Shown: positions 45,320 to 54,751, numbered from the stretch's first letter. The stretch: DNA of 64,000 bases from CAWKKW01 sp963850345 (GCA_963850345.1 CAWKKW010000006.1:310001-374000), one strand, 5' to 3'. The notes: generated by a model not told the origin, from the letters alone. Made by a program: numbers and translations.

Positions 45320-48300
45320 ATGTCGCGTTCAGAAAAAAGCTTCCTGGTATCTCGTCGTCCGCTGCGCTTCTTTGCCTGCTGCCTCCTTTCGTCTGCGTGC
45401 TGCCTGCTTGGATCTGCTGCGATCAAGTCAGATAAACAGGTGGATGCAGTTCGCTCCAACAATCTGGGCGTAGCTCTGATGAACCAGCAGCTGCAGGAGA
45501 AAGCGGTCGCCAAATTCGACGACGCTGTGAAGGCGGATCCGTCGCTCACGACGGCAGAGATCAATAAGGGCATCGCCCTGCTGTATCTGGAGAAGTTGCA
45601 GGAGGCGCAAACCGCGCTCGAACACGCCGCGACGATGGACCCCGCAAACCCTCGCGTCTGGTACAACCTTGGGCTCGTGCGCCGGAGCCAGGCGAAGTCG
45701 GCTGAGGGTATTGAAGATCTGCAGAAGGTGCTCGAAAAAGATCCGACCGACCCTGACACCCACTATTTTCTCGGATCGTTCTATCTGCAAACGCAGAGCT
45801 ACGACAAAGCGGTCGAGGAGTATCAGACCGCGCTGAAGCTGAATCCGCTGCATGCGTCGGCCGAGTTTGGCTTGGCGCGGGCCTTACAGCGAGCGGGTAA
45901 GGCCGACGTCAGCAAAGAACACTTCCAGCGCTATCAACACCTCACCCGCGAGAAGATTGCTCAGGCCATGACCAACACCTATGGCGAACAGGGCAAATAT
46001 TCGCTGGTGCAGGATGTGCGTTTGCCCGGGCAGAAGGTCGGCCCGATGATTCCGATTTCACTGGTTCAGAAGCCCATCGGAACCACCTCCGGGACTGCAG
46101 CCAAGTCCAAAGACAGCGCGGCGTTGGGTGGCGGTGCGTGTCTGATGGATATCGATGGAGACGGAAAGCTAGACCTGATCAGCTTAGGCGAAGGGGAACA
46201 TGCGATTCGCGCTTTTAAAAATCTTGGCAACGATGGCTTTGAAGAGATTCCCGACTCGACCAGCGGCCTCGCGTTAAGCGGGAAGGCCGTTGCCTGCGCG
46301 GTCGGCGACTTTGACGCGGACGAGAAGCCGGACCTGGCCGTCGCGATGAGTGACCGGATCGCATTGTTTCGTAACATGGGCGGTGGCAAATTCAAGGATG
46401 TGACTGCCGATTTGGGCATCAAGAGTCTCAACCAGCCGGCCGGTCTCACCTTCGTCGACTTTGATCATGACGGCGACGTGGACTTGCTGGTCACTGGAAA
46501 GCCGCTGGCGCAAGGCGATGCGAAAGGCCCGAACGTTCTGTGGCGGAACAATGGGAACTCGACCTTCACCGAGTGGACCGAGCCTACAGGGTTGGGCGGG
46601 GAAGGAAACACTGTCGGTGCGGTACTGAGTGACATCAACAACGACCGGGCAGTTGACCTGGTGGTCAGCGGATCGACTGGCGCTCCAACGTTCTTCGCCA
46701 ACCCGCGGGAAGGGCACTTCAAGGCGACTCCCTTATACAGCGATCCAAAGCTGGCACCGTCGGCGGGTCTTGCAGTATTGGACTTCAATAAAGATGGCTG
46801 GATGGACGTTGCGGTGACCCACGCAGGATCACCCGGCCTATCGCTGTGGCGCAATGTGGACGGGAGGAACTTCGAACGCGTGCCCTTGCCGATCCATGAC
46901 GTAACTCGCGCTTGGGGAGTTACAGCCGTGGACATTGACAACGACGGCTGGATCGATCTGGCAGCGGTCGTTGAAACGGCGAACGGAGCCGAACTGCGCG
47001 TCTTTCGTAACAAGGGCCCTGACGGATTTGAAGACGTGAGCAAGAGTCTCGGCCTCGATAAAATCAAGCTTCAGGACCCGCGCTCGGTGCTGGCTACGGA
47101 TGCAGATGGCCACGGAGCGGCGGACTTGATCGTGACTCAGCTTCAAGGGAATCCGGTGCTGTTACGTAACGAGGGCGGCAATAAGAATCACTCTCTCCGC
47201 ATCACTCTCGCGGGCCTGGCAGATAACAAGACGGCCATCGGCACCAAGGTTGAAGTCTTCGCGAACGGGCTCTGGCAGAAATTTGAAGTGCCGGGGGCGT
47301 CCGGCTATCTGGGACAAGGCTCGCCAGAGATTCTCGCAGGCCTGGGTGAAAACGATCACGCGGATATCGTGCGCATGCTCTGGCCTACAGGCGTGCCGCA
47401 GGATGAGATCGATGTCGCCGCAGTGAAATCCATCTCATATAAAGAACTGGATCGTCGTGGCAGTTCCTGCCCGGTGTTGTTTGCCTGGGATGGCAGTAAG
47501 TACCAGTTCGTGACGGATGTGATTGGTGCGGCGGTCGTGGGGCACTGGGTCTCTCCCACGGCGAGAAACACTCCTGATCCGGATGAGTGGGTCAAGGTCG
47601 AAGGTTCGCAGCTGCAAGCACGCAACGGTTATCTCAGCCTGCGGTTTGGTGAACCGATGGAGGAGGTGAACTACGTGGACCAACTGCGGTTGGTTGCGGT
47701 CGATCATCCGGAAGGAACAGAGGTCTATCCCAACGAACGCTTCCTGAGCGAAGAACCATTTGCCAAAGAGGAGACGATTGTAAGTACCGCCGCACATGCG
47801 CCAACCGGCGCTTGGGACGACCAGGGTCGCGATGTGTTGCAGTTGCTCCGCGCACGCGATCATCAATATGTTCGCGACTTTCACAACCAGAGTTATGCGG
47901 GCTACGCGAACAAACACTCGCTTACGCTCGACCTCGGGGATTGGTCTTCTGCACACCCGCTTCGCCTGCTGCTGGATGGGTTTATCGAGTACTTCAGTGC
48001 GAGCTCGATGTATGCCGCATGGCAGTCTGGACAAGAGCCGATTCCGCCCTACGTCGAAGCGCAAATGCCCGATGGAAGCTGGAAGCGAGTTATCGAAGAC
48101 ATGGGCTTCCCTGCAGGTCTGCCTCGCACTATCGTGATCGATCTCACGGGCAAACTGCCCCAGGGTGCGCGACGCATCCGGCTCACCACCAATCTCCAGA
48201 TTTACTGGGATCGAGTGCTGGTTGACAATGGCCCGAACGCAGCAAACCTGGTGCGCCAGACGGAACTGCCGCTCGGTTCAGCGCGGCTGGTCTTCCGCGG

Positions 48301-48811
48301 ATATCCGAAGCAGGTGGACGGCGAAACCCCGGGCGATCTGACTTACCACTACGATGAGATCAGCGCGACCGGTCCCTTCATTCGCCAGCGCGGAAACTAC
48401 ACCAACTACGGTGACGTGACTCCGCTGCTCTCCAAAGTCGACAATCACCATGCGATCTTCGGGAGTGGCGAGGAGATCGACGCCGAGTTCGCAGCATCTT
48501 CGCTGCCGGCGCTGCCGCCATACTGGAAGCGCGATTACTTCTTCTATGCGAACGGGTATGTGAAGGACATGGACTTCTACGAAGCGTTGCCGTTCACGGT
48601 TGCGGAGATGCCCTTCCACGGCATGAGCGCGTATCCCTATTCGGCGAAGGAACACTATCCGGAAGACGATGGCGCAGTTCGCTATCAGTTGAACTGGAAC
48701 GATCGCTTCGATTCCGGGGCGAGCGTGCAGCAATACCGGTTTGACTACCAGCTTCGACATGCGGAGCCGCAGACGCCTGGACTGTCCGGAATGAGTTCGG
48801 CAGCACAATGA
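45320..48811 (+). CDS. exported TPR / FG-GAP / ASPIC-UnbV protein
   Basis: 1163 residues with an N-terminal signal segment (hydrophobic, Cys rich). A TPR region (about 40-200) precedes ~7 FG-GAP/VCBS calcium-type repeats of D-x-D-x-D-G-x-x-D form (MDIDGDGKLDL, VDFDHDGDVDL, LDFNKDGWMDV, VDIDNDGWIDL, and others) to about 610, then an ASPIC/UnbV-like domain (about 617-700; IGTKVEVFANG). The remaining ~460 residues have no family I recognise. It is probably a surface or periplasmic binding protein. Its stop overlaps the amidase start (ATGA). Confidence 0.86.
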   Translation: MSRSEKSFLVSRRPLRFFACCLLSSACCLLGSAAIKSDKQVDAVRSNNLGVALMNQQLQEKAVAKFDDAVKADPSLTTAEINKGIALLYLEKLQEAQTALEHAATMDPANPRVWYNLGLVRRSQAKSAEGIEDLQKVLEKDPTDPDTHYFLGSFYLQTQSYDKAVEEYQTALKLNPLHASAEFGLARALQRAGKADVSKEHFQRYQHLTREKIAQAMTNTYGEQGKYSLVQDVRLPGQKVGPMIPISLVQKPIGTTSGTAAKSKDSAALGGGACLMDIDGDGKLDLISLGEGEHAIRAFKNLGNDGFEEIPDSTSGLALSGKAVACAVGDFDADEKPDLAVAMSDRIALFRNMGGGKFKDVTADLGIKSLNQPAGLTFVDFDHDGDVDLLVTGKPLAQGDAKGPNVLWRNNGNSTFTEWTEPTGLGGEGNTVGAVLSDINNDRAVDLVVSGSTGAPTFFANPREGHFKATPLYSDPKLAPSAGLAVLDFNKDGWMDVAVTHAGSPGLSLWRNVDGRNFERVPLPIHDVTRAWGVTAVDIDNDGWIDLAAVVETANGAELRVFRNKGPDGFEDVSKSLGLDKIKLQDPRSVLATDADGHGAADLIVTQLQGNPVLLRNEGGNKNHSLRITLAGLADNKTAIGTKVEVFANGLWQKFEVPGASGYLGQGSPEILAGLGENDHADIVRMLWPTGVPQDEIDVAAVKSISYKELDRRGSSCPVLFAWDGSKYQFVTDVIGAAVVGHWVSPTARNTPDPDEWVKVEGSQLQARNGYLSLRFGEPMEEVNYVDQLRLVAVDHPEGTEVYPNERFLSEEPFAKEETIVSTAAHAPTGAWDDQGRDVLQLLRARDHQYVRDFHNQSYAGYANKHSLTLDLGDWSSAHPLRLLLDGFIEYFSASSMYAAWQSGQEPIPPYVEAQMPDGSWKRVIEDMGFPAGLPRTIVIDLTGKLPQGARRIRLTTNLQIYWDRVLVDNGPNAANLVRQTELPLGSARLVFRGYPKQVDGETPGDLTYHYDEISATGPFIRQRGNYTNYGDVTPLLSKVDNHHAIFGSGEEIDAEFAASSLPALPPYWKRDYFFYANGYVKDMDFYEALPFTVAEMPFHGMSAYPYSAKEHYPEDDGAVRYQLNWNDRFDSGASVQQYRFDYQLRHAEPQTPGLSGMSSAAQ

Positions 48812-50217
48812 AGTCCGTTGTGCTGCTCTCGGCGGTTGAGCAACTGCAGCTGTTACGTGAGAAAAAGATCTCTCCGCTCGAGCTTGCCGAGGAGCACATC
48901 CAGCAGATCGAGAGGCTCAATCCGGCGCTGAATGCGCTGGTCGAGTTCGATGCGGACCGCGTTCGGGCGCAGGCTCGAGCGGCCTCACAGCATGACGGCC
49001 CGCTTGCAGGTCTGCCCATGACCATCAAGTCGTCCATTGCGGTAGCCGGATATCGGTGTGAAATAGGAAGCCTGATTCGACGCGGCGAGGTCTCGACGGG
49101 AGACGCGGTGATCGTTGGGCGTGCGCGGGCGGCGGGCGCGAATCTGCTGGGTACGACGAATTGCCCAGAGTTCCTGATGGCGTACGAGACTGACAATCTG
49201 CTCTATGGACGGACCTCAAATCCGTGGTCGCTGGCTCATACCGCCGGCGGCTCAAGCGGAGGAGAAGCGGCGGCAATCGCGGCGGGGCTGTCCGCATGCG
49301 GATTCGGTAGCGATAGCGGCGGATCCGTCCGCGAGCCTGCGCATTTCACCGGTATCTGCTCGCTAAAACCTACTCCGGGCCGCATTCCGGGCAGAGGCCA
49401 CCAGCCTCCCTGTGTCGGGCCGTTCGCGATCCTCGGCGCGATTGGACCCATGGCACGCACTATCGGCGATATCAGCCTGCTATTCGATGTGCTATCCGGG
49501 CAAGATCCTCTCGACCCGGTCGGTGCGCCGGCTCCGAGGCAAAGCTATACATCAGAGGAACTGAAGCGAGTTCCCATAGGGTACCTCGAAGACGATGGGC
49601 CGGTCACGCCCGAGACTCGGGAGGCCGTGCAGAGCGCCGCGAAAAGCCTGCGAGCGCAAGGATTCAGTGTCAGGTCATTTCGGCCAGGGAATCTGGAGCG
49701 CGCACGAGAACTCTGGTGGACGTTCTTTGTCCGTTGCGGCGCCATGTTTTACGAGCCCGTCATTCGCGGAAAGGAAAAGATGCTCAGTCCTATCTTCCGC
49801 GAATTCCTGAGTATCGCCGCCGCAGATGGGCCGCTGTCGTCTACGGAGCTGTTGCAGGCCTGGGCGAATCTTGACTTAGTAAGAAGCGAGTTACTGGCGG
49901 AAATGGCTGACTATCCTATCCTTCTAACTCCAGTCTGTGCGGTACCGGCATTTCGTCACGGCGAGCGGCAATGGAACATCGAAGGCCAGAACGTTGCATA
50001 TCTCGACGCAATGCGCTTCACTCAATGGTTCAACCTGCTGGGTGCGCCCGCGGCGGTGGTGCCGGTGGGAAAGTCGCCGGACGGTTTGCCGATTGGAGTG
50101 CAGATCGCCGGACGACCGTACCAGGACGAATTGGTATTGGGGATCGCCGCTGCGATCGAACGGGACTTCGGCTACCTGGCTCCTCCTATGGCTTTGGATC
50201 GCGCCACGTCTGCGTAA
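48808..50217 (+). CDS. amidase, amidase-signature family
   Basis: 469 residues. The Ser-cisSer-Lys triad is intact: K74 in PMTIKSSI, S149 in HTAGGSSGG and nucleophile S173 in GSDSGGSVREPA. The family hydrolyses amide bonds; the GatA, FAAH-like and other subgroups cannot be separated here. No gatB or gatC gene is adjacent, so a tRNA amidotransferase role is not supported. The ATG overlaps the stop of the exported TPR/FG-GAP gene, so the two are translationally coupled. No signal peptide is seen, so the enzyme is cytosolic. Confidence 0.9.
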   Translation: MKSVVLLSAVEQLQLLREKKISPLELAEEHIQQIERLNPALNALVEFDADRVRAQARAASQHDGPLAGLPMTIKSSIAVAGYRCEIGSLIRRGEVSTGDAVIVGRARAAGANLLGTTNCPEFLMAYETDNLLYGRTSNPWSLAHTAGGSSGGEAAAIAAGLSACGFGSDSGGSVREPAHFTGICSLKPTPGRIPGRGHQPPCVGPFAILGAIGPMARTIGDISLLFDVLSGQDPLDPVGAPAPRQSYTSEELKRVPIGYLEDDGPVTPETREAVQSAAKSLRAQGFSVRSFRPGNLERARELWWTFFVRCGAMFYEPVIRGKEKMLSPIFREFLSIAAADGPLSSTELLQAWANLDLVRSELLAEMADYPILLTPVCAVPAFRHGERQWNIEGQNVAYLDAMRFTQWFNLLGAPAAVVPVGKSPDGLPIGVQIAGRPYQDELVLGIAAAIERDFGYLAPPMALDRATSA

Positions 50218-50337
50218 CTCGCGAGTTAACTCCCTCCGCTCCCGCGCTTCAACTAACTGGAAAAAAGTGGCAACGTGCAGAGGATGGACTGCGTCAGAGA
50301 GAAAGGTCTATCCCCAGATAGCGCGAGGTTCTCCAGA

Positions 50338-51081
50338 ATGCAGGTTACAAAGTCAAAACGATGGATCGCCGTGCTCGCAGTAGCCGCAGCGGGTCTGGTT
50401 GCGGCCGCACAGGAAACGAAGCCGGCCCCAGCCACTCCGATCGACACCAAAAAAGTGGAGCTGAAAGAAGATCATAAGTGGGATCCTTTGTGGGATCAGA
50501 TCGTCGAAAAAGCGCTGCCGCCAGAGATGCTGTCCTCGCAGGTGCCGCACGACGTTCGCAAGTTCTGCCCCCGTTTTTACGGCATGGCTGAGGTAGATAA
50601 GCGCGCCTTCTGGGCTTACTTCTTCCAGGCCCTGGCTGGAGCGGAGGCCGGGCTCGACCCAAATACTTCGGTGAAACATACAGAACCCGAGGTGGCGGTT
50701 ACGGATGAGGTCACGAAGCTACGGGTGCGCAGTCAAGGATTACTGCAGTTGACCTACGAAGATCAGAAGCGCTACGGGTGCGAATTCAACTGGGATGCCG
50801 ATCGCTCCCTGCCACTGAAGGATCCCGCCCGAACCATCCTGCAGCCGAAGAACAACCTGGAATGCGGCATCAAAATCCTGGCGAACCAGGTCATCGTGCA
50901 GCATAAGCCGATTCGGTCCCGCTCCAGTTACTGGTCAACGCTGCAACCGGGAACCATCAGTTATCGCAACTTTGCGAAGCAGATGACCAATCCGCCGCTG
51001 GCGTGCGGACTGCACAGTAATAAGGCGACAATGAAGGCGGGCGACACCGCGGGGCGAGTGGCTACAGAAGCGTCGCGCTAA
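50338..51081 (+). CDS. exported lysozyme-fold protein, possible lytic transglycosylase
   Basis: 247 residues, start MQVTKSKRW supported by a GAGG and a signal peptide (cleavage near AAAQ, residue 25). The block AGAEAGLDPNTSV with a candidate catalytic Glu (E103) and GLLQLTYEDQKRYG (134-147), plus LECGIKILANQV (174-185), resemble the SLT fold where E is followed by the GLMQ motif. So an SLT-type wall hydrolase is inferred, not certain. The gene ends tail-to-tail with otsA, sharing 4 bases. Confidence 0.65.
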   Translation: MQVTKSKRWIAVLAVAAAGLVAAAQETKPAPATPIDTKKVELKEDHKWDPLWDQIVEKALPPEMLSSQVPHDVRKFCPRFYGMAEVDKRAFWAYFFQALAGAEAGLDPNTSVKHTEPEVAVTDEVTKLRVRSQGLLQLTYEDQKRYGCEFNWDADRSLPLKDPARTILQPKNNLECGIKILANQVIVQHKPIRSRSSYWSTLQPGTISYRNFAKQMTNPPLACGLHSNKATMKAGDTAGRVATEASR

Positions 51082-52529
51082 CCAGCCTTTTTCTTCGCGG
51101 CTCCGCGCGTAAACTCCGCCATGAAGGCGTCGAGCCAGCGATGAATGTCTGCGGTGCGAATCTGCTCGCGGATCCGGCTCATGCGGAATCGCTGTTCTGT
51201 TTCGGGCATTGCCAACGCTCGTTTCAGGGCGGCGGCCACGCCTTCTTGATCATAGGGATTCACCAGGAGTGCGAGGTCGCCAAACTCTGCCGCCGCACCT
51301 GCAAATTCGCTGAGGATGATGGTGCCGTCGTTGTTGATGCGTGAGGCGCAGTACTCCTTGGCCACCAGGTTCATGCCGTCTTTCAGAGGAGTGATCAGTG
51401 CAACCTGTGCGCAACGGTAGAGCGCCAGCAGTTCGGGCCTCGGCACTGGCCGATGAATGTAGTTGATCGGCACCCATCCTGGCCGCGCAAACTCCCCGTT
51501 GATGCTTGCGACCGTCTGCTCGATGTCGCGCTTCAGTCTCCGATACCCTGCAATGGTTTCGCGGCTCGGCACGACAATCTGCACGAACGTCGTCTTGCCG
51601 CACATCTCCGGGTACTCACGAAGAAAGGTTGCGAAGGCTCGCAGCCGCTCCGGAATCCCCTTCGTGTAGTCGAGACGATCTACCCCCAGGATGATGTACG
51701 TGTGATCGGTCTGGTGGCGAAGCTCGCGCAGCTGTTCCTCTACCTCGCGGGAGGAGGCCGCTAAGGAAAACTCCTGGAAGTCGATGCTGATCGGAAAGAA
51801 GCGAACCACGGTTTCCCGCTTCTTATATCTCACGATTTTGCCTTCATGGCCTCCGGAGCGACTCACCACCCGCGCGCCGGGCAGGTAGCTACGCAGGCAG
51901 GCCAGCAGGTTGCGCTGATCCCGATCTGTTTGTAGTCCGAGCAGGTCGTGCTGCAGCAGCCCTTCGAGGATTTCCGTACGCCACGGGAGCTTGGCGAAGA
52001 TATCCGGCGGAGGAAATGGAATATGCAGGAAGAACGCCAGCCGCGCGTTCGAACCGCCTGCGCGCAGAGCGGCACCCACCTCCATCAACTGATAGTCGTT
52101 GATCCAGATGCGATCGTTACGGCGAGCGACTCCGGCCACCGCATCGGCGAACTTCTGATTCACTCGCCGGTAAAACTTCCAATAGGCTGGGTTGAAATTG
52201 CAACGCGACTGCAGATCGTGGAAGAGCGGCCAGATCACTTCGTTGGAGAAGCCCTCGTAGAAGTTCAGCTGTTCTTCCGCGCTCAGGAATACAGGTTCAT
52301 AGCGGTGCGCGTCGTTCTTTGAGTCCTCTTCAAGTTGCTTCAGAATGCGTGGGTCGCGACGCGTGCCGGCGCTTCCAACCCAGACGCCGCCGTATTCCTT
52401 GAGCAGAGGTTCGAGAGCCGTGACCAGGCCGCCGCTGCTGTGCGATGAGTGCAGTTCTTTGCCTTCAAATTCGAAGGAGATGGGCAGTCGGTTCGAGACC
52501 AGTACCAGTCCCTGGGTGCGGTCTGTCAT
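51078..52529 (-). CDS. otsA: alpha,alpha-trehalose-phosphate synthase
   Basis: Makes trehalose 6-phosphate from UDP- (or GDP-) glucose and glucose 6-phosphate; a GT20 glycosyltransferase, 483 residues as expected. Motifs: NRLPISF at the N-terminus, VGSAGTRRD-like VWVGSAG, DYQLMEVG, GLQTDRDQRNLL, LGVDRLDYTKGIPERL and DGMNLVAKEYCASR. It overlaps otsB by four bases (ATGA) and lies downstream of it. Trehalose serves as an osmo- and stress-protectant. Confidence 0.96.
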   Translation of the reverse strand: MTDRTQGLVLVSNRLPISFEFEGKELHSSHSSGGLVTALEPLLKEYGGVWVGSAGTRRDPRILKQLEEDSKNDAHRYEPVFLSAEEQLNFYEGFSNEVIWPLFHDLQSRCNFNPAYWKFYRRVNQKFADAVAGVARRNDRIWINDYQLMEVGAALRAGGSNARLAFFLHIPFPPPDIFAKLPWRTEILEGLLQHDLLGLQTDRDQRNLLACLRSYLPGARVVSRSGGHEGKIVRYKKRETVVRFFPISIDFQEFSLAASSREVEEQLRELRHQTDHTYIILGVDRLDYTKGIPERLRAFATFLREYPEMCGKTTFVQIVVPSRETIAGYRRLKRDIEQTVASINGEFARPGWVPINYIHRPVPRPELLALYRCAQVALITPLKDGMNLVAKEYCASRINNDGTIILSEFAGAAAEFGDLALLVNPYDQEGVAAALKRALAMPETEQRFRMSRIREQIRTADIHRWLDAFMAEFTRGAAKKKAG

Positions 52530-53380
52530 GCCGTTGTCCGGGGATAAAGCTTGTGGGATTCTCGCGCGGCAGCGATCCAGCTGTCGAGGAACGCCAGCAG
52601 GTCTTCGGGCGGAGCGAGCCAGTAGTCCGCCAGCGTAGCCCGGGGAGTGTCGCGAACCAGCAGAGCCAAGTCGTCGTTGCCGAGTGCGCCGAAGGCATCC
52701 TCGTCGGTACGGTCGTCGCCCAGATAAGCGAGCGGAGTGGAAGCCGCTTTCTTGTCCAGAATCGCGTGAACGGCATCTGCCTTGGTTCGACCGGTGGCAC
52801 GGATTTCCAGACCATCGTCAAAGGGCAACAGCTCGATTGAGCCATTCTGCGGGAGCTTCGAATACCGGTTGAGCACACGATCGCGAATCGTCTCCTGCTC
52901 CTCGGGCTCGAGGCCACGCCAATGAATCGCCAGGCTGGCCGGTTTTCGCTCGAGAGCCCGGGCAGGTAAAAACGACCTAGCTAATTCCGATTCGAAGCTG
53001 GCCAGCAACGAGGCCTGCTCATCGTTCAGATCGAATAGTTGATACCTTCCGGAAGCTGTGTACAGTTCGCGCCCGTGGGAGGCCCAGAGATCCATCCGCT
53101 TGGCAGCAGGGAAGAGGCTGCGCAGTTCCTCTGCGGGACGGCCAGTGACCAGCACCAGGGAGACAGAATCCAGCGCAAGAAGCTGGTCCACTCGTTGTTC
53201 GACCCCGGGGTACGGAACCGCGCTCATCCGGTCGACATGAAAGGGCGCCAGCGTCCCATCGTAGTCAAGCATCAGGATTGAGGTGGAAGAGCTCGCGATG
53301 CGGTTCCACCACTCGACCTGGGCTGAAGACTTGGTCCAGTATGCAGGCGGCGTCGGTTGGCGAAATCCATTCGTCGTCAT
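52526..53380 (-). CDS. otsB: trehalose-phosphatase
   Basis: A HAD-superfamily phosphatase of 284 residues that dephosphorylates trehalose 6-phosphate to trehalose. Seen: the nucleophile motif MLDYDGTLAPF (D39, D41), a mid-domain VLVTGRPAEELR and the C-terminal YLGDDRTDEDAF metal-binding motif. It is first in otsB-otsA. A 368-base gap separates it from the sugar-binding lipoprotein gene on the opposite strand. Confidence 0.95.
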   Translation of the reverse strand: MTTNGFRQPTPPAYWTKSSAQVEWWNRIASSSTSILMLDYDGTLAPFHVDRMSAVPYPGVEQRVDQLLALDSVSLVLVTGRPAEELRSLFPAAKRMDLWASHGRELYTASGRYQLFDLNDEQASLLASFESELARSFLPARALERKPASLAIHWRGLEPEEQETIRDRVLNRYSKLPQNGSIELLPFDDGLEIRATGRTKADAVHAILDKKAASTPLAYLGDDRTDEDAFGALGNDDLALLVRDTPRATLADYWLAPPEDLLAFLDSWIAAARESHKLYPRTTA

Positions 53381-53628
53381 GCAGGCTTGTTCTCCCTTAC
53401 GGATTGGATGAGGATTTCGAATGGTCTGACTCTGGCGATCGCACCGGAGTTTCGAGAGAAGTTGACGGCCGGATTGGGCCAGTTTACGGTACAGCTATTC
53501 CCCTCATTAGAGTCGCACGGATTCTCGCGTGATGACACGCCAATCGACAGGTCGGTTCGGCGGGCACAGGTTGAGCCAGTTTCGAAGAGGCTGCTCTGAG
53601 ATGTATGGTTGAGTGGAACAGGGCACGC

Positions 53629-53658
53629 TTGCCACGAAGGTGACTGCGGAGTTAGTAT
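53629..53658 (+). promoter_or_regulatory. tentative promoter of the sugar-binding lipoprotein gene
   Basis: TTGCCA (53629-53634), an 18-base spacer, then TAGTAT (53653-53658). One mismatch at the -35 and two at the -10. It would give a leader of about 85 bases that contains the hairpin at 53707-53726. Confidence 0.35.
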
Positions 53659-53706
53659 GCCGCGTTTCGCGGATTGTGGTTCAAGCGGGCTCATAGGTTT
53701 CGCGGA

Positions 53707-53731
53707 CGCGCATCGGTCAATGCGCGATTTT
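53707..53731 (+). promoter_or_regulatory. attenuator-like hairpin in the leader of the sugar-binding lipoprotein gene
   Basis: A 7-bp GC-rich stem CGCGCAT / ATGCGCG with loop CGGTCA is followed by ATTTTCT, 18-22 bases before the ATG and just before the GAGGTG ribosome-binding site. It could terminate early or shape the ribosome-binding site. No ligand-binding riboswitch fold is recognised. Confidence 0.45.
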
Positions 53732-53748
53732 CTACCAGCGAGGTGCGT

Positions 53749-54747
53749 ATGCGGGAAATTCAAAAGCGATTCGTCCTGGTGTCACTTGCCGTGATGCTAT
53801 GTGTGTTTAACGTGGGTTGTGAGCGGCACAAAGCCTCGGAGCAGTACTTTCTGGTGGCTACGAATATCCGCTTGTCGTACTGGCAGACAGCCAAGGCGGG
53901 CATTGAAAGGGCTGCGGCGGCGTACGGTGTCAAGGGCGAGCTACGCGGTCCGGATTCCTTCGATCCGCAAGGAGAGGTCCAGGAATTTCGCAATGCCGTG
54001 GCGGCCAAGCCGGCCGGCATTCTCGTATCCGTAGCGGATGCGAACATGATGCAGCCGGAGATTGATAAAGCGCTTGCCTCGGGAGTTCCAGTCATCACCA
54101 TCGATTCCGACGCCCCCAGCAGCCAGCGCCTCTTCTTCATAGGGACGAACAATCTCTCGGCTGGACGGTTGGGCGGAGATCGACTGGTGAAGCGGCTCAA
54201 CGGGAAGGGAAACGTCGTCTTCTTCACCATCGGCGGTCAGCCCAACGTGGCAGAACGCCTCAAGGGTTACAAGGACGTGATTGCGGATCATCCCGGTATC
54301 AAGATCGCGGATGTCTTCGATATGCAGGGCGACTCAGGCAAGGCCATGGATAAGGCTACCGAATACCTGGGGCGCAAAGGCGCTGAGCAGGTGGACGCTG
54401 TTGTGTGCCTCGAAGCCTCCGCCGGTAAAGACGTGGCCGAAGCGTTCAAGCGTGCCAACGCCACCAATCGTCTGCTGATTGCCATGGACACCGATCAAGC
54501 TACCCTGAACCTGGTGAAGGAAGGCGTCATCGATTCGACCATTGCACAGAAGCCTTTCACGATGGCGTATTACGGCCTGAAGGCACTCGATGAGGTGCAT
54601 CACTACCCCGTAAAGGACATGACCCGCAACTACACCGGCGACTTGTTTTCACCGTTCCCGACATTTGTGGATACCGGTACAGCTCTCGTAGACCGCACAA
54701 ATGTCGAGTTCTTTCTCAACGCGGCGAAAGAAGCACAAGGCAAGTAG
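53749..54747 (+). CDS. sugar ABC transporter substrate-binding lipoprotein (ribose type)
   Basis: 332 residues; the ATG has GAGGTG upstream. The N-terminal signal ends in a lipobox (FNVGC; C24), so the mature protein is lipid-anchored. The fold is the type 1 periplasmic binding protein (D-ribose/D-xylose-like; ADANMMQPEIDKALASGVPVITID, then FIGTNNLSAGRLGGD). No permease or ATPase gene is next to it, so it is an orphan binding component here. It could deliver sugar to a distant ABC system or act as a sensor. Confidence 0.9.
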   Translation: MREIQKRFVLVSLAVMLCVFNVGCERHKASEQYFLVATNIRLSYWQTAKAGIERAAAAYGVKGELRGPDSFDPQGEVQEFRNAVAAKPAGILVSVADANMMQPEIDKALASGVPVITIDSDAPSSQRLFFIGTNNLSAGRLGGDRLVKRLNGKGNVVFFTIGGQPNVAERLKGYKDVIADHPGIKIADVFDMQGDSGKAMDKATEYLGRKGAEQVDAVVCLEASAGKDVAEAFKRANATNRLLIAMDTDQATLNLVKEGVIDSTIAQKPFTMAYYGLKALDEVHHYPVKDMTRNYTGDLFSPFPTFVDTGTALVDRTNVEFFLNAAKEAQGK

Positions 54748-54751
54748 GCCT

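Larger units (their letters stand above)
53381..53748. other. divergent intergenic region between otsB and the sugar-binding lipoprotein gene
   Basis: 368 bases without a gene that I can support. It holds a tentative promoter (53629-53658) and a hairpin with T-run (53707-53731) on the lipoprotein side. I see nothing recognisable on the otsB side. Confidence 0.6.

Noticed and set aside
45320..45430. Lipobox in the TPR/FG-GAP protein signal
   Set aside because: Several cysteines follow hydrophobic residues, but the residues before them do not fit the L-[AS]-[GA]-C rule well.
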